DNA of 64,000 nt from Bdellovibrionales bacterium (GTDB lineage Bacteria > Bdellovibrionota > Bdellovibrionia > Bdellovibrionales > JAKFYE01), in assembly GCA_021731045.1 (NCBI GenBank), contig JAKFYE010000005.1:1-64000 (forward strand). The letters run 5' to 3'. Below are positions 17,964-27,289 of this stretch, one piece after another. The notes beneath the pieces were generated by a model, which had not been told where the DNA came from, did not search any database, and saw only the letters and a program-made list of their open reading frames with translations. Position 1 is the stretch's first letter, and each line of letters begins with the position of its first letter. The position numbers and the translations under genes are program-made.

Positions 17964-18839
17964 CTAGTTTTGTAAAGCTTCGGCACCGCTAGTAATTTCA
18001 ATTAATTCCGTCGTAATCGCAGCCTGACGGATTTTATTGTACGTCAAAGTTAAACTACGAATCATTTCGCCTGCGTTGCTTGTCGCGTTTTCCATCGCGT
18101 TCATTCGCGCTCCGTGTTCAGAAGCAATGCTTTCTTGCATGCAACGATACACTTGAACGGTAAAATGTTTTTTTAATAACTCATCAATGATTTCTTCGGC
18201 GGCTGGTTCAAATGTAAAATCATTTGATAAGCTATTCGTTATGTCTTCTTTTGTTTCGACGTCTAAAGGTAAAAGTTTTTCGTCGATAACGTTTTGGCTA
18301 ATCGCCGATTTAAATTCGTTATAAATCAGACGAATTTCTGTGTACTCGCCATTCACATAGGCCTCTAAGAGCTCTTCCGAAACCTTGGCCGCCATGTCGT
18401 AATTAATCTCTTTAGATAAATTTAAAATTGTTTTCTTACCTTCGATTTGCAGCTGCTTTCTAAAGAAATCTGCTGCTTTTCTCCCGATAAAAATGAGATC
18501 CATTTCACGTCCTGCCGCTTTTTTCTCGGCATAAAATGCGCGCGCATATTTAATTATATTGGAGTTGAATCCGCCGCAAAGACCACGATCTGAAGTCAAA
18601 ATTACGAGCAAAATTTTGCCGTCGACTGTTGGTTTTTCTAAAAGTGGGTGTTCCACTTTTTGGCTGATCGCAATTTTGCGAATCACCGAAGCAATTCGCT
18701 GCGCATAAGGACGGGCATTCACAATGGCGTTTTGAGCTTTACGAAGTTTGGCCGCCGACACGACTTTCATAGCCTTTGTCGTCTGCTGTGTTTTAATCGT
18801 AGTGCTAATCTTAGCTCTAATATCCTTTGTGTTCGCCAT
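17964..18839 (-). CDS. atpG: ATP synthase F1 gamma subunit
   Basis: The central rotor shaft, 291 residues. The N-terminal helix (IRAKISTTIKTQQTTKAMK VVSAAK) and the C-terminal helix containing RMNAMENATSNAGEMI are the two conserved coiled-coil arms, and SDRGLCGGFN is the family motif. It starts three bases after the atpA stop. Confidence 0.98.
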   Translation of the reverse strand: MANTKDIRAKISTTIKTQQTTKAMKVVSAAKLRKAQNAIVNARPYAQRIASVIRKIAISQKVEHPLLEKPTVDGKILLVILTSDRGLCGGFNSNIIKYARAFYAEKKAAGREMDLIFIGRKAADFFRKQLQIEGKKTILNLSKEINYDMAAKVSEELLEAYVNGEYTEIRLIYNEFKSAISQNVIDEKLLPLDVETKEDITNSLSNDFTFEPAAEEIIDELLKKHFTVQVYRCMQESIASEHGARMNAMENATSNAGEMIRSLTLTYNKIRQAAITTELIEITSGAEALQN

Positions 18840-18842
18840 TAA

Positions 18843-20354
18843 TTACTTTACCTCAAACACGGATTGGAATTCTTCAAGAGCCGCGATTAATGGTTTTTTT
18901 GTATCGTCTTTAAGCGTTTGCTTTTCGCGAAGATCTTTTAAAACATTTGGATATTTTTGTTTTAAGAATTGCATAAGTTCAGTTTCATATCTTCGCACTT
19001 GCTTAACCGGAACTGGATCAAGGAATCCTGTCGTTGCAGCAAAAATAATTGCCACTTGGTCTTCTACAGCAGCCGGTGAGTATTGGTCTTGTTTTAAGAT
19101 TTCTACTAAACGTTCTCCGCGAGCCAGTTGGGCTTGCGTTGCTTTATCAAGATCTGATCCGAAGGCCGCAAAGGCTTCGAGTTCTCGATACTGTGCTAGC
19201 TCAAGTTTAATTGTACCGGCGATTTGCTTCATCGCTTTAATTTGGGCAGCTCCCCCCACACGAGAAACCGAAATACCGACATTCACCGCAGGACGAATCC
19301 CTTTGTAAAATAAATCGGATTCCAAAAAGATTTGTCCATCAGTAATAGAAATTACGTTTGTTGGAATGTACGCCGAAACGTCTCCTGCTTGAGTCTCGAT
19401 AATTGGTAGAGCTGTGAGAGATCCGCCACCCTCTTTATCAGAAAGTTTTGCCGCACGTTCAAGTAGTCGCGAGTGTAGATAAAAAACGTCTCCCGGATAT
19501 GCTTCTCGACCTGGGGGTCGACGAAGAAGGAGCGACACTTGACGATACGCTTGTGCTTGTTTTGTTAAATCATCATATATGATAAGCGCGTGTTTTCCGT
19601 TATCACGGAAGTATTCTGCAATTGTGCAACCTGTGTAGGCTGATAAATATTGTAGCGGAGCCGGAGCGCTGGCGGTTGCAGAAACAACTGTTGTGTACTC
19701 AAGCGCACCGTTTTCGCGCAATTTTTCTACGAGCTGGGCGACCGTGGATTGCTTTTGTCCAATCGCTACGTAGACGCAAAAAACGTTTCGTCCTTTTTGG
19801 TTGATGATCGTGTCAATCGCGACAGCGGTTTTGCCTGTCTGACGATCTCCGATAATCAACTCTCTCTGACCGCGACCAATTGGAATCATTGCATCGATTG
19901 CTTTGATACCAGTTTGCATCGGCTCGCTTACAGGCTGTCTTTTTAAAATGCCCGGGGCTTTAATTTCCACTTGTGAGCGTTTTGAACTTTTGATTGGGCC
20001 TTTTCCGTCAATTGGCATTCCGAGAGCGTCCACCACGCGGCCACACATCTCTTCGCCAACAGGAACTTCCACGATACGTTTTGTTCTTTTAACCGTATCG
20101 CCTTCTTTAATTTTAGAGTCGTCACCAAAGATCACGGCACCTACGCACGACTGCTCTAGGTTAAGAGCCATCCCGTAAATTTCCCCCGGAAATTCCACGA
20201 GCTCTCCCGCCATCACGTCATCAAGTCCGTAAATTCGGGCAACCCCGTCACCTACAGAAAGAACGGAGCCGGTTTCGCTGACTTCCAGTTTTTTATTATA
20301 GCTTTTAATCTGCTCTTTTAAGACTCTTGTAATTTCATCTGCACGGATTTCCAT
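18843..20354 (-). CDS. atpA: ATP synthase F1 alpha subunit
   Basis: The non-catalytic nucleotide-binding subunit, 503 residues. Walker A is GDRQTGKT at 169-176. The motif [20 protein letters not shown] and the signature around [17 protein letters not shown] are present. The N-terminal helix that binds delta ([16 protein letters not shown]) is intact. It starts two bases after atpH. Confidence 0.99.
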   Translation of the reverse strand: MEIRADEITRVLKEQIKSYNKKLEVSETGSVLSVGDGVARIYGLDDVMAGELVEFPGEIYGMALNLEQSCVGAVIFGDDSKIKEGDTVKRTKRIVEVPVGEEMCGRVVDALGMPIDGKGPIKSSKRSQVEIKAPGILKRQPVSEPMQTGIKAIDAMIPIGRGQRELIIGDRQTGKTAVAIDTIINQKGRNVFCVYVAIGQKQSTVAQLVEKLRENGALEYTTVVSATASAPAPLQYLSAYTGCTIAEYFRDNGKHALIIYDDLTKQAQAYRQVSLLLRRPPGREAYPGDVFYLHSRLLERAAKLSDKEGGGSLTALPIIETQAGDVSAYIPTNVISITDGQIFLESDLFYKGIRPAVNVGISVSRVGGAAQIKAMKQIAGTIKLELAQYRELEAFAAFGSDLDKATQAQLARGERLVEILKQDQYSPAAVEDQVAIIFAATTGFLDPVPVKQVRRYETELMQFLKQKYPNVLKDLREKQTLKDDTKKPLIAALEEFQSVFEVK

Positions 20355-20356
20355 GA

Positions 20357-20908
20357 TTAGTGCGATCTCCTCTTAAATTCCTCGTTCATCAAACGCAATT
20401 GAGTTTCTAAACTATCGTCAAAGGTTAAGCTTCCGACTTCGGCAACTAAGCCACCGAGAAGGGTTTTATCTTCTTTATATTCAAGAATAACTTTTTTTCC
20501 GGTCACTTGGGCCACGCGCGCTTCGATCGCCTGACGTTGCTCGGGCGTTACGGGCGTTGCTGAGCGAACAATTCCACGAACAACATTATGAGATTCATCC
20601 GTGCGAGCCTGATACGCTTGCACGATCGAAGACCATTCTGAGAGCCGACCGTTTGAAGCAAGGGTCGCCGCTAAGTTTTTAACTTCCGTGGTGGATCCAC
20701 TGGAGCTAAACGCCTGAAGTAATGCATTGGCTTTGTCATCTCCCGCAATGAGCGGCGATTCTACAAATTTACGGATATCTTCGTTTGCGTTTATTATTTT
20801 TTCAACCACACGCAACTCTTCCAAAATAAGTGCATTTTTTGTTTTATCCGAAGTGGCTTCGAATAAAGCAGAGGCGTATCTTTTTGCAGCTTCAGAAACA
20901 AAAATCAT
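20357..20908 (-). CDS. atpH: ATP synthase F1 delta subunit
   Basis: Delta links F1 to the peripheral stalk. Its 183 residues include the N-terminal [11 protein letters not shown] motif and the C-terminal [20 protein letters not shown] region, which ends the domain that binds b/b'. Its ATG overlaps the atpF stop (ATGA). Confidence 0.96.
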   Translation of the reverse strand: MIFVSEAAKRYASALFEATSDKTKNALILEELRVVEKIINANEDIRKFVESPLIAGDDKANALLQAFSSSGSTTEVKNLAATLASNGRLSEWSSIVQAYQARTDESHNVVRGIVRSATPVTPEQRQAIEARVAQVTGKKVILEYKEDKTLLGGLVAEVGSLTFDDSLETQLRLMNEEFKRRSH

Positions 20909-21468
20909 CTGACCACCTGAATTTTATCCACGAACTCGTTTTGCAAACGTTTTTGTTCGGGTTCTTTAACCGAAGTTTTTAAATGTTCGCGCGCCTGAGT
21001 CATCGCGAGCGAAAGAACTTCGTCTTGAAGCTCGTGTTTTGCTCGTTCTATTTCACGATTGGTTGTTGTCGACGCATCTTCTCGAAGTTGTTTTGCTAAC
21101 GCCTTCGCTTCGTTTTCAATTTTCACGCGCATGTCTTCGGCTTCTTTGCGAGCGCGCGCAATTGAAGCCGCCGCGCTAGACTCTAAAGCCTCAAGACGAG
21201 CGATCATTTCTCGTTTTTGATTTTCAGCGTCTTGCTTTGCTTGTTTAGCCAAAATCGCAAGCTTTTCAAAAGTTTCAACTCTTGCGGTATAGTAATCACG
21301 AATTTTTGAGCGCAAAAGATAAACCAAAAGCCCCAAGACCAACAAAAAATTAAACGATTGTTTTTGAATAAGCACCCACGGAACGCCGCCTTCGTGATGA
21401 GCGGTTTCAGAAGCAAAGCCCTCAACCGAAAGAAACAGACTGGTTATTATAGAGAAAATTCTCAACAT
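20905..21468 (-). CDS. atpF: ATP synthase F0 subunit b
   Basis: A peripheral-stalk subunit of 187 residues. It begins with a signal-like segment (MLRIFSIITSLFLSVEGFA), then a second hydrophobic helix (about residues 38-53), then a long charged coiled coil rich in A, K, E and R. The extra N-terminal segment is seen in b subunits of several proteobacteria that carry a separate b'. The ATG is coupled to the b' stop (TGATG). Confidence 0.9.
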   Translation of the reverse strand: MLRIFSIITSLFLSVEGFASETAHHEGGVPWVLIQKQSFNFLLVLGLLVYLLRSKIRDYYTARVETFEKLAILAKQAKQDAENQKREMIARLEALESSAAASIARARKEAEDMRVKIENEAKALAKQLREDASTTTNREIERAKHELQDEVLSLAMTQAREHLKTSVKEPEQKRLQNEFVDKIQVVR

Positions 21469-21914
21469 CAGTGAACTTCCTTGCCTAAAAGTCGATTTGA
21501 AATCGCCTGACTGAGTTCTGGCGCTTGTTTTTTCAGTTCTTCGCGAATTTTTGAGACACTCTGCTGAATATCGTCGCGAGATTTTTTCATAATTTGTTCG
21601 GCGTCATCACGTGCAGACTGAACAAGTTCTTCTTGGCGATTTGTGGCCTCTTTACGAGCGCCATCAAATAGCGCCTTAATTTGCGAATTGATTTCGCGAG
21701 CTTTTGTTTCGTATTTGGCCTGAATATTGTGCGTTTCGAGAATCAATTGATCTGCGATTTCTTTTCCACCAACGGTCGCGTCTTTGCGCATATCAAACGC
21801 CTTCATGTAAGGCTTAAAAACAAGTTGGGACAACACAATATAGGCTGTAAGGAAAATAAAAAATTGAGGTAAAATCGTCAGGTCAAGTTTGAGGACTTGA
21901 AGCAAGTTTTCCAT
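21468..21914 (-). CDS. ATP synthase F0 subunit b'
   Basis: The second, shorter b-type subunit (148 residues): one N-terminal transmembrane helix (about 12-30) followed by YMKAFDMRKDAT and a long coiled coil. It pairs with b to make a heterodimeric stator. It is the first gene of the atp operon, 74 bases after the bactofilin gene, so it may be transcribed with the par genes as well as from its own promoter. Confidence 0.9.
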   Translation of the reverse strand: MENLLQVLKLDLTILPQFFIFLTAYIVLSQLVFKPYMKAFDMRKDATVGGKEIADQLILETHNIQAKYETKAREINSQIKALFDGARKEATNRQEELVQSARDDAEQIMKKSRDDIQQSVSKIREELKKQAPELSQAISNRLLGKEVH

Positions 21915-21945
21915 GATGTGTTTCCTAAAAAATTATTTGGAATCG

Positions 21946-21974
21946 AGGTAACACCGGCCGCTCTCGACGGTCAA
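21946..21974 (-). promoter_or_regulatory. Candidate promoter for the F1 operon
   Basis: On the minus strand a TTGACC (21974-21969) is followed after 17 bases by TTACCT (21951-21946), upstream of the b' gene. The -35 match is good and the -10 match is poor, so this is only a candidate. Confidence 0.25.
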
Positions 21975-21988
21975 GCTTTAACGAGGGA

Positions 21989-22360
21989 TTAACCCTTCGC
22001 CATATAGGATGCACCTTCGAAAACAACGCCTTCGTCGATTCTTAGACTAGGAGTTGTCACGGTGCCTTTTAATGTGGCAGGTGGGTGCATGATCACACGA
22101 CGTCTTGCAAAAACATTTCCTTTTACGACGCCACTAATAATAACGGTGTCGGCTTCTATTTGTGCTTCAACCTCTGCGCCGGGATCAATCACCAATGTGT
22201 CTTTAGTAAAGATCTCGCCCTTAAAGCGTCCGCCAATGCGCACGGTTCCCTCAAAAGTGAGTTGTCCCTCGAATGAAGCGCCTTGATCAAGAAGCGCGGT
22301 CACTCGAAGCGTACTGTCGAGCTCGTCTTCAGGATGATCATTAGATATCAGTTTTTCCAC
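21989..22360 (-). CDS. Bactofilin-type polymer-forming cytoskeletal protein
   Basis: 123 residues forming a right-handed beta-helix repeat of the bactofilin family (DUF583). Spaced hydrophobic-glycine repeats run from GASFEGQLTFEGTVRIGGRF through IEADTVIISGVVKGNVFARR to the end, flanked by short disordered tails. Bactofilins make filaments that scaffold cell-wall enzymes or position ParABS elements. Its start overlaps the end of parB by 13 bases, so it is co-translated with the segregation genes, which suggests a link to origin or pole organisation. Confidence 0.93.
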   Translation of the reverse strand: MEKLISNDHPEDELDSTLRVTALLDQGASFEGQLTFEGTVRIGGRFKGEIFTKDTLVIDPGAEVEAQIEADTVIISGVVKGNVFARRRVIMHPPATLKGTVTTPSLRIDEGVVFEGASYMAKG

Positions 22361-23295
22361 GATTTACGGAGCCTTTCGACAATTTGGGTTAACTCATCGT
22401 CGGAGTAAAAATGCACAGAGATCTTGCCCTTTTGATTAGAGTAGTCGATTTGAACTTTCGTCCCAAGAATTTTCTGCAACTCTTCCGAAAGACTTTTCAC
22501 AAGGCTTTTAGAAACATCCATCCCAAGACGGGGCGCGTTGTCTTGTTTCGATAGGGCTTCCGTTTTTATTAAAGTCTCCGCTGCCCTTACGGATAATCTC
22601 AAATTCACAATTTTTTTCGCGATTTCGAGTTGTTTCGCAGGATCAGAAATAGCGACGAGAATTTTTGCGTGTCCTGTCGAGATTGTTCCGTTACGAAGCA
22701 TATCTTTAACTTGAGGTCCGAGGCCCAAGAGACGCATCGAATTGGTGACGGTCGAACGGTCTTTACCAACTTTCTGTGCGATTTGTTCTTGAGTTTGCCC
22801 AAACCGCTCAGCTAGTTGCTGATAGGCCTCGGCCTCATCAATAGGATTCAAATCATGTCTTTGTATATTTTCAATTAACGCTAATTCTAAACTATCGGCA
22901 TCATCTGCTTTTCGTAAAATAACCGGTATCTCTTGTAGGCCGGCTTGTTGGGCCGCTCTCCATCGACGCTCGCCCGCAATAATTTCAAAACCTTTTGTCG
23001 TCTTGCGAACAATTATTGGCTGAAGGATTCCTTTTTCTTTTATCGAGGCCGCAAGCTCTTTTAATTTTTCAGGATCAAACTCTTTTCTCGGTTGACGAGA
23101 ATTTGGAATAATTTTTTCTGTTCCTAAAAGCCAAATTCGCGCTTCATCCGGAATGACTTGCGCTACAGCAGCTCGAGGGGAATTCGTCACGGGCAAAGGC
23201 TTTGCGGGCTCTTCTTGCGAATCGACTCCGCCGAGCAAGCTGCCAAGACCACGACCTAAACCTTTTTTAGGAGCTACGCTTTCATAGTTGGACAT
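22348..23295 (-). CDS. parB: Chromosome-partitioning protein ParB
   Basis: ParB binds parS and, as a CTP-dependent clamp, spreads around the origin. The N-terminal ParA-activating motif is KKGLGRGLGSLLGG (11-24). The CTP-binding arginine motif GERRWRAAQ begins at residue 108. A helix-turn-helix follows (KVGKDRSTVTNSMRLLGL), then a C-terminal dimerisation domain. I start it at the ATG at 23295, which sits 6-7 bases after GAGGAG and overlaps parA by 14 bases. Two perfect parS sites lie within 1.6 kb. Confidence 0.97.
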   Translation of the reverse strand: MSNYESVAPKKGLGRGLGSLLGGVDSQEEPAKPLPVTNSPRAAVAQVIPDEARIWLLGTEKIIPNSRQPRKEFDPEKLKELAASIKEKGILQPIIVRKTTKGFEIIAGERRWRAAQQAGLQEIPVILRKADDADSLELALIENIQRHDLNPIDEAEAYQQLAERFGQTQEQIAQKVGKDRSTVTNSMRLLGLGPQVKDMLRNGTISTGHAKILVAISDPAKQLEIAKKIVNLRLSVRAAETLIKTEALSKQDNAPRLGMDVSKSLVKSLSEELQKILGTKVQIDYSNQKGKISVHFYSDDELTQIVERLRKSWKN

Positions 23296-24124
23296 TATTA
23301 ATCTCCTCATCAAATTGATCTGGCAAATTTACTGAGGATGTTGTGACTTGATGTGCGGGGTAAACTCTTTCATCGAGCTCCTGGGCAAGCTCTCTATACT
23401 TTGTCGCACCAACAGATTTTTCGTCGTACTCAAAAATACTTTTTCCGTGTGATGGCGCTTCGCTCAGGCGTACATTTCTTGGGATAATCGATTTAAAAAC
23501 TTTATCTTCGAAATGCGTTTGAATTTCAGAGACAACTTGGTGGCTAAGATTATTGCGTGTATCGAACATTGTAAGGACAATGCCTTCAATCTTTAATTCC
23601 GGGTTTAGTTTTTTCTTGATAAGTCCGGCGGTATTTAACAACTGACTCAAGCCCTCGAGTGCGTAGTATTCACATTGAAGCGGTACCAAAAAAGAATCTG
23701 CGGCGGAAAGAGCATTTAAAGTAAGAAGTCCTAATGAGGGCGGGCAGTCTATTAATATATAGTGATATTTGTTTCGAACCGTTTGTAGGGCGTCTTTTAA
23801 CTTAAATTCACGACGCTGTGCGTCGACAAGCTCTATCTCTGCCCCGACTAAGTCGGGATTTGCGACTGAAATATCTAAATTTGGGACTTTTGTTTCAAAA
23901 ATAACTTCTTCAGCGCGCTTTTCACCAATCAGCATATGATACATATTCGCGCTTTGATGCTCATGTCGCTTCATTCCGATCCCACTACTCGCATTTCCTT
24001 GCGGATCCATGTCTAATAATAGGACGCGCCTGCCTCTTGAAGCCAATGCTGCTGCCAAATTCACGGACGTAGTCGTTTTGCCTACTCCACCCTTTTGATT
24101 AGCCACACAAATCACTCTAGCCAC
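23282..24124 (-). CDS. parA: Chromosome-partitioning ATPase ParA
   Basis: A small ParA/Soj ATPase of 280 residues. The deviant Walker A is KGGVGKTT (11-18), the second motif is DMDPQGNAS and Walker B is ILIDCPPSLG. I start it at the GTG at 24124 (MARVICVANQ), four bases after GGAGG, although the frame is open further upstream. A perfect parS lies 37 bases upstream, which would let ParB influence its promoter. Confidence 0.97.
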   Translation of the reverse strand: MARVICVANQKGGVGKTTTSVNLAAALASRGRRVLLLDMDPQGNASSGIGMKRHEHQSANMYHMLIGEKRAEEVIFETKVPNLDISVANPDLVGAEIELVDAQRREFKLKDALQTVRNKYHYILIDCPPSLGLLTLNALSAADSFLVPLQCEYYALEGLSQLLNTAGLIKKKLNPELKIEGIVLTMFDTRNNLSHQVVSEIQTHFEDKVFKSIIPRNVRLSEAPSHGKSIFEYDEKSVGATKYRELAQELDERVYPAHQVTTSSVNLPDQFDEEINNVQL

Positions 24125-24160
24125 ATTCCCTCCTGACCGAGTATTCAAAATTAAGAACAT

Positions 24161-24176
24161 TGTTCCACGTGGAACA
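24161..24176. promoter_or_regulatory. parS centromere site 1
   Basis: TGTTCCACGTGGAACA is a perfect 16-base palindrome identical to the classical bacterial parS consensus. It lies between the divergent parA and lipoprotein genes, so ParB binding here could both nucleate the partition complex and affect the parA promoter. Confidence 0.95.
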
Positions 24177-24204
24177 TTTAGTTTCCAGAAAAATCTACCG
24201 ATAG

Positions 24205-24738
24205 ATGCGGTGTATGAAACTATTTTTTCAGACTTTCATAATTCTTAGTTTAATTGGCTGCCACAAGCCGCTTACAACTCCGGAAGAATTAGATCCAATT
24301 TATAAGGAGTGGTTAGCTGATTATGAAAATACCGAAAAAAAAATCGAAGAGCAAAAGAAGATAATTGAGGAATTTCCAGAAAAATTTGAACATATTGTCC
24401 CACAAACAGGTCAAACCAGAAAAATTTATAAGGAATATTATCAAGCAAAGAATCAATTGGATGCTTTAAAACAAAAGGCTCTCTATTACGAACTTGCCGC
24501 AAAATCTCGTAAGTATGAAGCACGAAAACTCTATCTTGAGGCTTTCGAAGCTGAGAAAGAGTGGCCAGATCCGAAGGAGTACGAGGAATTCAAATTAAAT
24601 AAGCAAGTTCAATCCGTAAATTTAAGTTGGCGCCAAAGATATCCAGCCGAAGTGAATAGACACAAGAAAAAGACTAAGCGTGAAGAGCTGCGAGAGAAGG
24701 AAAAGAAGAAAGCCGAAGCCAGCAGCGAACACCATTAA
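24205..24738 (+). CDS. Highly charged lipoprotein, unknown function
   Basis: Up to 177 residues; the second ATG (24214) gives a cleaner lipoprotein signal, MKLFFQTFIILSLIGC. After the lipobox cysteine the protein is almost entirely charged and predicted helical, with K/E-rich segments (ENTEKKIEEQKKIIEEFPEK) and a basic tail (KKKTKREELREKEKKKAEA). A long coiled coil anchored to a membrane is likely. It is divergent from parA and shares the parS-containing intergenic region. No family recognised. Confidence 0.7.
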   Translation: MRCMKLFFQTFIILSLIGCHKPLTTPEELDPIYKEWLADYENTEKKIEEQKKIIEEFPEKFEHIVPQTGQTRKIYKEYYQAKNQLDALKQKALYYELAAKSRKYEARKLYLEAFEAEKEWPDPKEYEEFKLNKQVQSVNLSWRQRYPAEVNRHKKKTKREELREKEKKKAEASSEHH

Positions 24739-24760
24739 TTAGACTCATCAAAATGAATAG

Positions 24761-25402
24761 CTATTTAGTTTTTATTGATTTGAGTATAGACCTTTTCGTT
24801 CCATTCATTGGTAGTTCATATTCATGCAACAGGCGAGTGTTCCACGTGGAACATATTTGCGGAGTTAAAGTAGCGACCTCCTGTGTCCATTCGTGAGTTT
24901 TCATGTTTAGATAAATTCCGCCAACTTTAAAAACCTGCACCCCTAAATCTAAGCTTCTTGAGAGGGGGGCAAACGCTCTAGAAATACCCACCTGAATCTC
25001 GTCTTTTTTCATATCTTCAAGTCGCCTGCAGAGAGTTCTAACATTTTTCAAACCTAATTTAGCCGCGACGAACTTAGTGAATTCTTGCTTCTTGAGATCG
25101 CTATCAACTAAAACAAACTCTGTCTCTCGATTCAATATGCCAAGAACAAGACCTGGAAAACCATTTCCACTTCCGATGTCGTGAACTATAAGTTTTTGTA
25201 ATTCCTCTTTAATGAGACCTGAAACTTGAATGGAATCTGCAAAATGAAGAAGGTCGGCTTCAAATGCAGTTTTTGGAGAAATAAGATTAATACTCTCGTT
25301 AAATCTTAAAAGTTCCCCGTGATAAACCTTTAAATCTCGCAAGAGCTCTTCAGAAAGACGGGGAAACCACTGTCCAACCCTCCATTGCGGCGCGCTATTC
25401 AT
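24761..25402 (-). CDS. rsmG: 16S rRNA (guanine-527 N7) methyltransferase
   Basis: RsmG (GidB) methylates 16S rRNA. Its 213 residues include the SAM-binding motif VHDIGSGNGFPG near residues 73-84 and the upstream FNESINLISPKT segment typical of the family. Its start overlaps the mnmG stop by four bases. The codons near its C-terminus contain a perfect parS site, so this coding sequence is also part of the centromere. Confidence 0.96.
   Translation of the reverse strand: MNSAPQWRVGQWFPRLSEELLRDLKVYHGELLRFNESINLISPKTAFEADLLHFADSIQVSGLIKEELQKLIVHDIGSGNGFPGLVLGILNRETEFVLVDSDLKKQEFTKFVAAKLGLKNVRTLCRRLEDMKKDEIQVGISRAFAPLSRSLDLGVQVFKVGGIYLNMKTHEWTQEVATLTPQICSTWNTRLLHEYELPMNGTKRSILKSIKTK
24838..24853. 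promoter_or_regulatory. parS centromere site 2, inside rsmG
   Basis: A second perfect TGTTCCACGTGGAACA lies within the C-terminal codons of rsmG, 677 bases from site 1. Exact identity over 16 bases inside a coding region is unlikely by chance, and parS sites in this gene neighbourhood are known in other bacteria. Confidence 0.95.
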
Positions 25403-27288
25403 TTCTGCGGGCTCGGCGCAGCGTGTCGTTTATGCGCCTTTAGGTAAATTAAAATGGATTGAATCGCTGAAGGATTGATTCCGCTAATTCTTTGGGCCTG
25501 ACCTAATGTTCGAGGTCTAACAGATTTCAATTTTTCTCGCTCCTCGACAGATAACCCTTTGATGGTTTCAAAGTTTAAAGTGTCCGGCAGAACAAAAGAT
25601 TCAAGCTTCGTGGTTTGCTCGATTAAAACTTGCTGCCTAAAAACATATCCCGAATACTTCACATCAATTTCTACAGCCTCGGCGATTAATGGGTCCGTAA
25701 TATCAAGGTCTGGTAGAAAGGTTTTTATCTTAAACAAATCCATTTCGGGACGCCGCAGCAACTCCTCAACACTAGAAGGCTTTTGCAAAACTGGTGTGTT
25801 TAAACCGCTTAATTTTTCTTGTGTTTCTGGTGTCGGAAACAGCCGATATTCGCGAAGTTTCTGCTTCATTTCTGTCCGTTTGGCTAAAATTACAGACGCC
25901 TTCTCCCATGATTCAGGTTTTAACAAACCAACTTTATGGCCAATACCCGCTAACCTATCGATAGTGTTGTCTTCTCTTAAAACTAGTCGATGTTCTGCTC
26001 GAGACGTAAACATACGATACGGCTCTTTCGTTCCCTTGGTTACGAGATCATCGATCAATACACCCATGTAGGCTTCATGACGATTCAATACGAACTCTGG
26101 CTCTTCTTTAATCTTTCTTGCGGCATTCACTCCTGCCACTAGACCTTGGGCGGCCGCCTCTTCATACCCACTTGTTCCATTAATTTGCCCCGCTAAAAAT
26201 AATCCCGGGATTCGACGCGTTTCAAGTGAATGCAAAATTTGGGTGGGCTCGATATAGTCGTACTCAATCGCGTAACCATAGCGAACGACTTTTACATTTT
26301 CTAGACCCGGAATTGTTTTAAGAAATTGATCCTGAACATCCGTCGGCATACTCGTTGATATACCCTGAAGATAAATCAAATCTGTATTCAGACCTTCGGG
26401 CTCCAAAAATGTTTGATGGCGAGCGCGTTCTTCAAATCTACAAATTTTATCTTCAATACTTGGACAATACCGTGGCCCAACGCCTTCAATAATTCCGCCA
26501 TAAATAGGCGAGCGATAAAGATTCGTGCGCAAAATATCGTGGGTCTGCTGATTGGTGTACGTGAGATAACATGCGACTTGCGGGTGCTTTAATTTTCCGT
26601 CATTTCGAAAGCTAAAGGCAAAAAAGTTTTCGTCTCCATATTGCGGCTCTGTTTTAGCCCAATCAATACTGTCTTTGTGCAATCGTGGAGGCGTGCCGGT
26701 TTTTAATCGACGAACCACAAAGCCAAAATCTCGCAATTGATCGCTTAATCCTATCGTCGCTTTATCGCCCACGCGTCCGCCCGAAACTTGCGAGTTCCCG
26801 ACATGCATAACCCCATTCATAAACGTGCCCGTAGTAATAATGACGGATTTAGCTCGAATCTCTGAGCCATCGCTTAAAACGACACCCTGACAAATTCCAC
26901 TTTCTAAAATCAACGCTTTAACTTCGTCTTCTTTTAACGAAAGATTTGGCTGATTCTTTAATTTTTGAATCATGTACTCAGAATAAAGATCTTTATCACA
27001 CTGGGCGCGTGATCCACGAACCGCGGGACCGCGATTTGAATTCAGTCTTTTATATTGAATACACGTCGCATCTGTCGCTAAGCCCATTTCGCCACCAAGG
27101 GCGTCGATTTCGCGAACCATGTGGCCTTTTGCAAGCCCACCAATCGCCGGGTTGCAACTCATATATCCAATGCGATCCAAACGAGTCGTCACGCACAGTG
27201 TTTTGACATCAAGGCGTGCAGAAGCCAGCGCAGCTTCTATTCCTGCATGTCCTGCTCCGACGACAATAATGTCAAAATCTGTTTTCAT
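25399..27288 (-). CDS. mnmG: tRNA uridine-34 carboxymethylaminomethyl enzyme MnmG
   Basis: MnmG (GidA) with MnmE modifies the wobble uridine of several tRNAs, using FAD and a folate-derived methylene group. 629 residues. The FAD-binding GAGHAG is at 11-16. Family motifs include CNPAIGGLAKG, GPRYCPSIEDKICRF and GQINGTSGYEEAAAQG. It lies two bases after mnmE, as is common near origins. Confidence 0.98.
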   Translation of the reverse strand: MKTDFDIIVVGAGHAGIEAALASARLDVKTLCVTTRLDRIGYMSCNPAIGGLAKGHMVREIDALGGEMGLATDATCIQYKRLNSNRGPAVRGSRAQCDKDLYSEYMIQKLKNQPNLSLKEDEVKALILESGICQGVVLSDGSEIRAKSVIITTGTFMNGVMHVGNSQVSGGRVGDKATIGLSDQLRDFGFVVRRLKTGTPPRLHKDSIDWAKTEPQYGDENFFAFSFRNDGKLKHPQVACYLTYTNQQTHDILRTNLYRSPIYGGIIEGVGPRYCPSIEDKICRFEERARHQTFLEPEGLNTDLIYLQGISTSMPTDVQDQFLKTIPGLENVKVVRYGYAIEYDYIEPTQILHSLETRRIPGLFLAGQINGTSGYEEAAAQGLVAGVNAARKIKEEPEFVLNRHEAYMGVLIDDLVTKGTKEPYRMFTSRAEHRLVLREDNTIDRLAGIGHKVGLLKPESWEKASVILAKRTEMKQKLREYRLFPTPETQEKLSGLNTPVLQKPSSVEELLRRPEMDLFKIKTFLPDLDITDPLIAEAVEIDVKYSGYVFRQQVLIEQTTKLESFVLPDTLNFETIKGLSVEEREKLKSVRPRTLGQAQRISGINPSAIQSILIYLKAHKRHAAPSPQK

Positions 27289-27289
27289 T

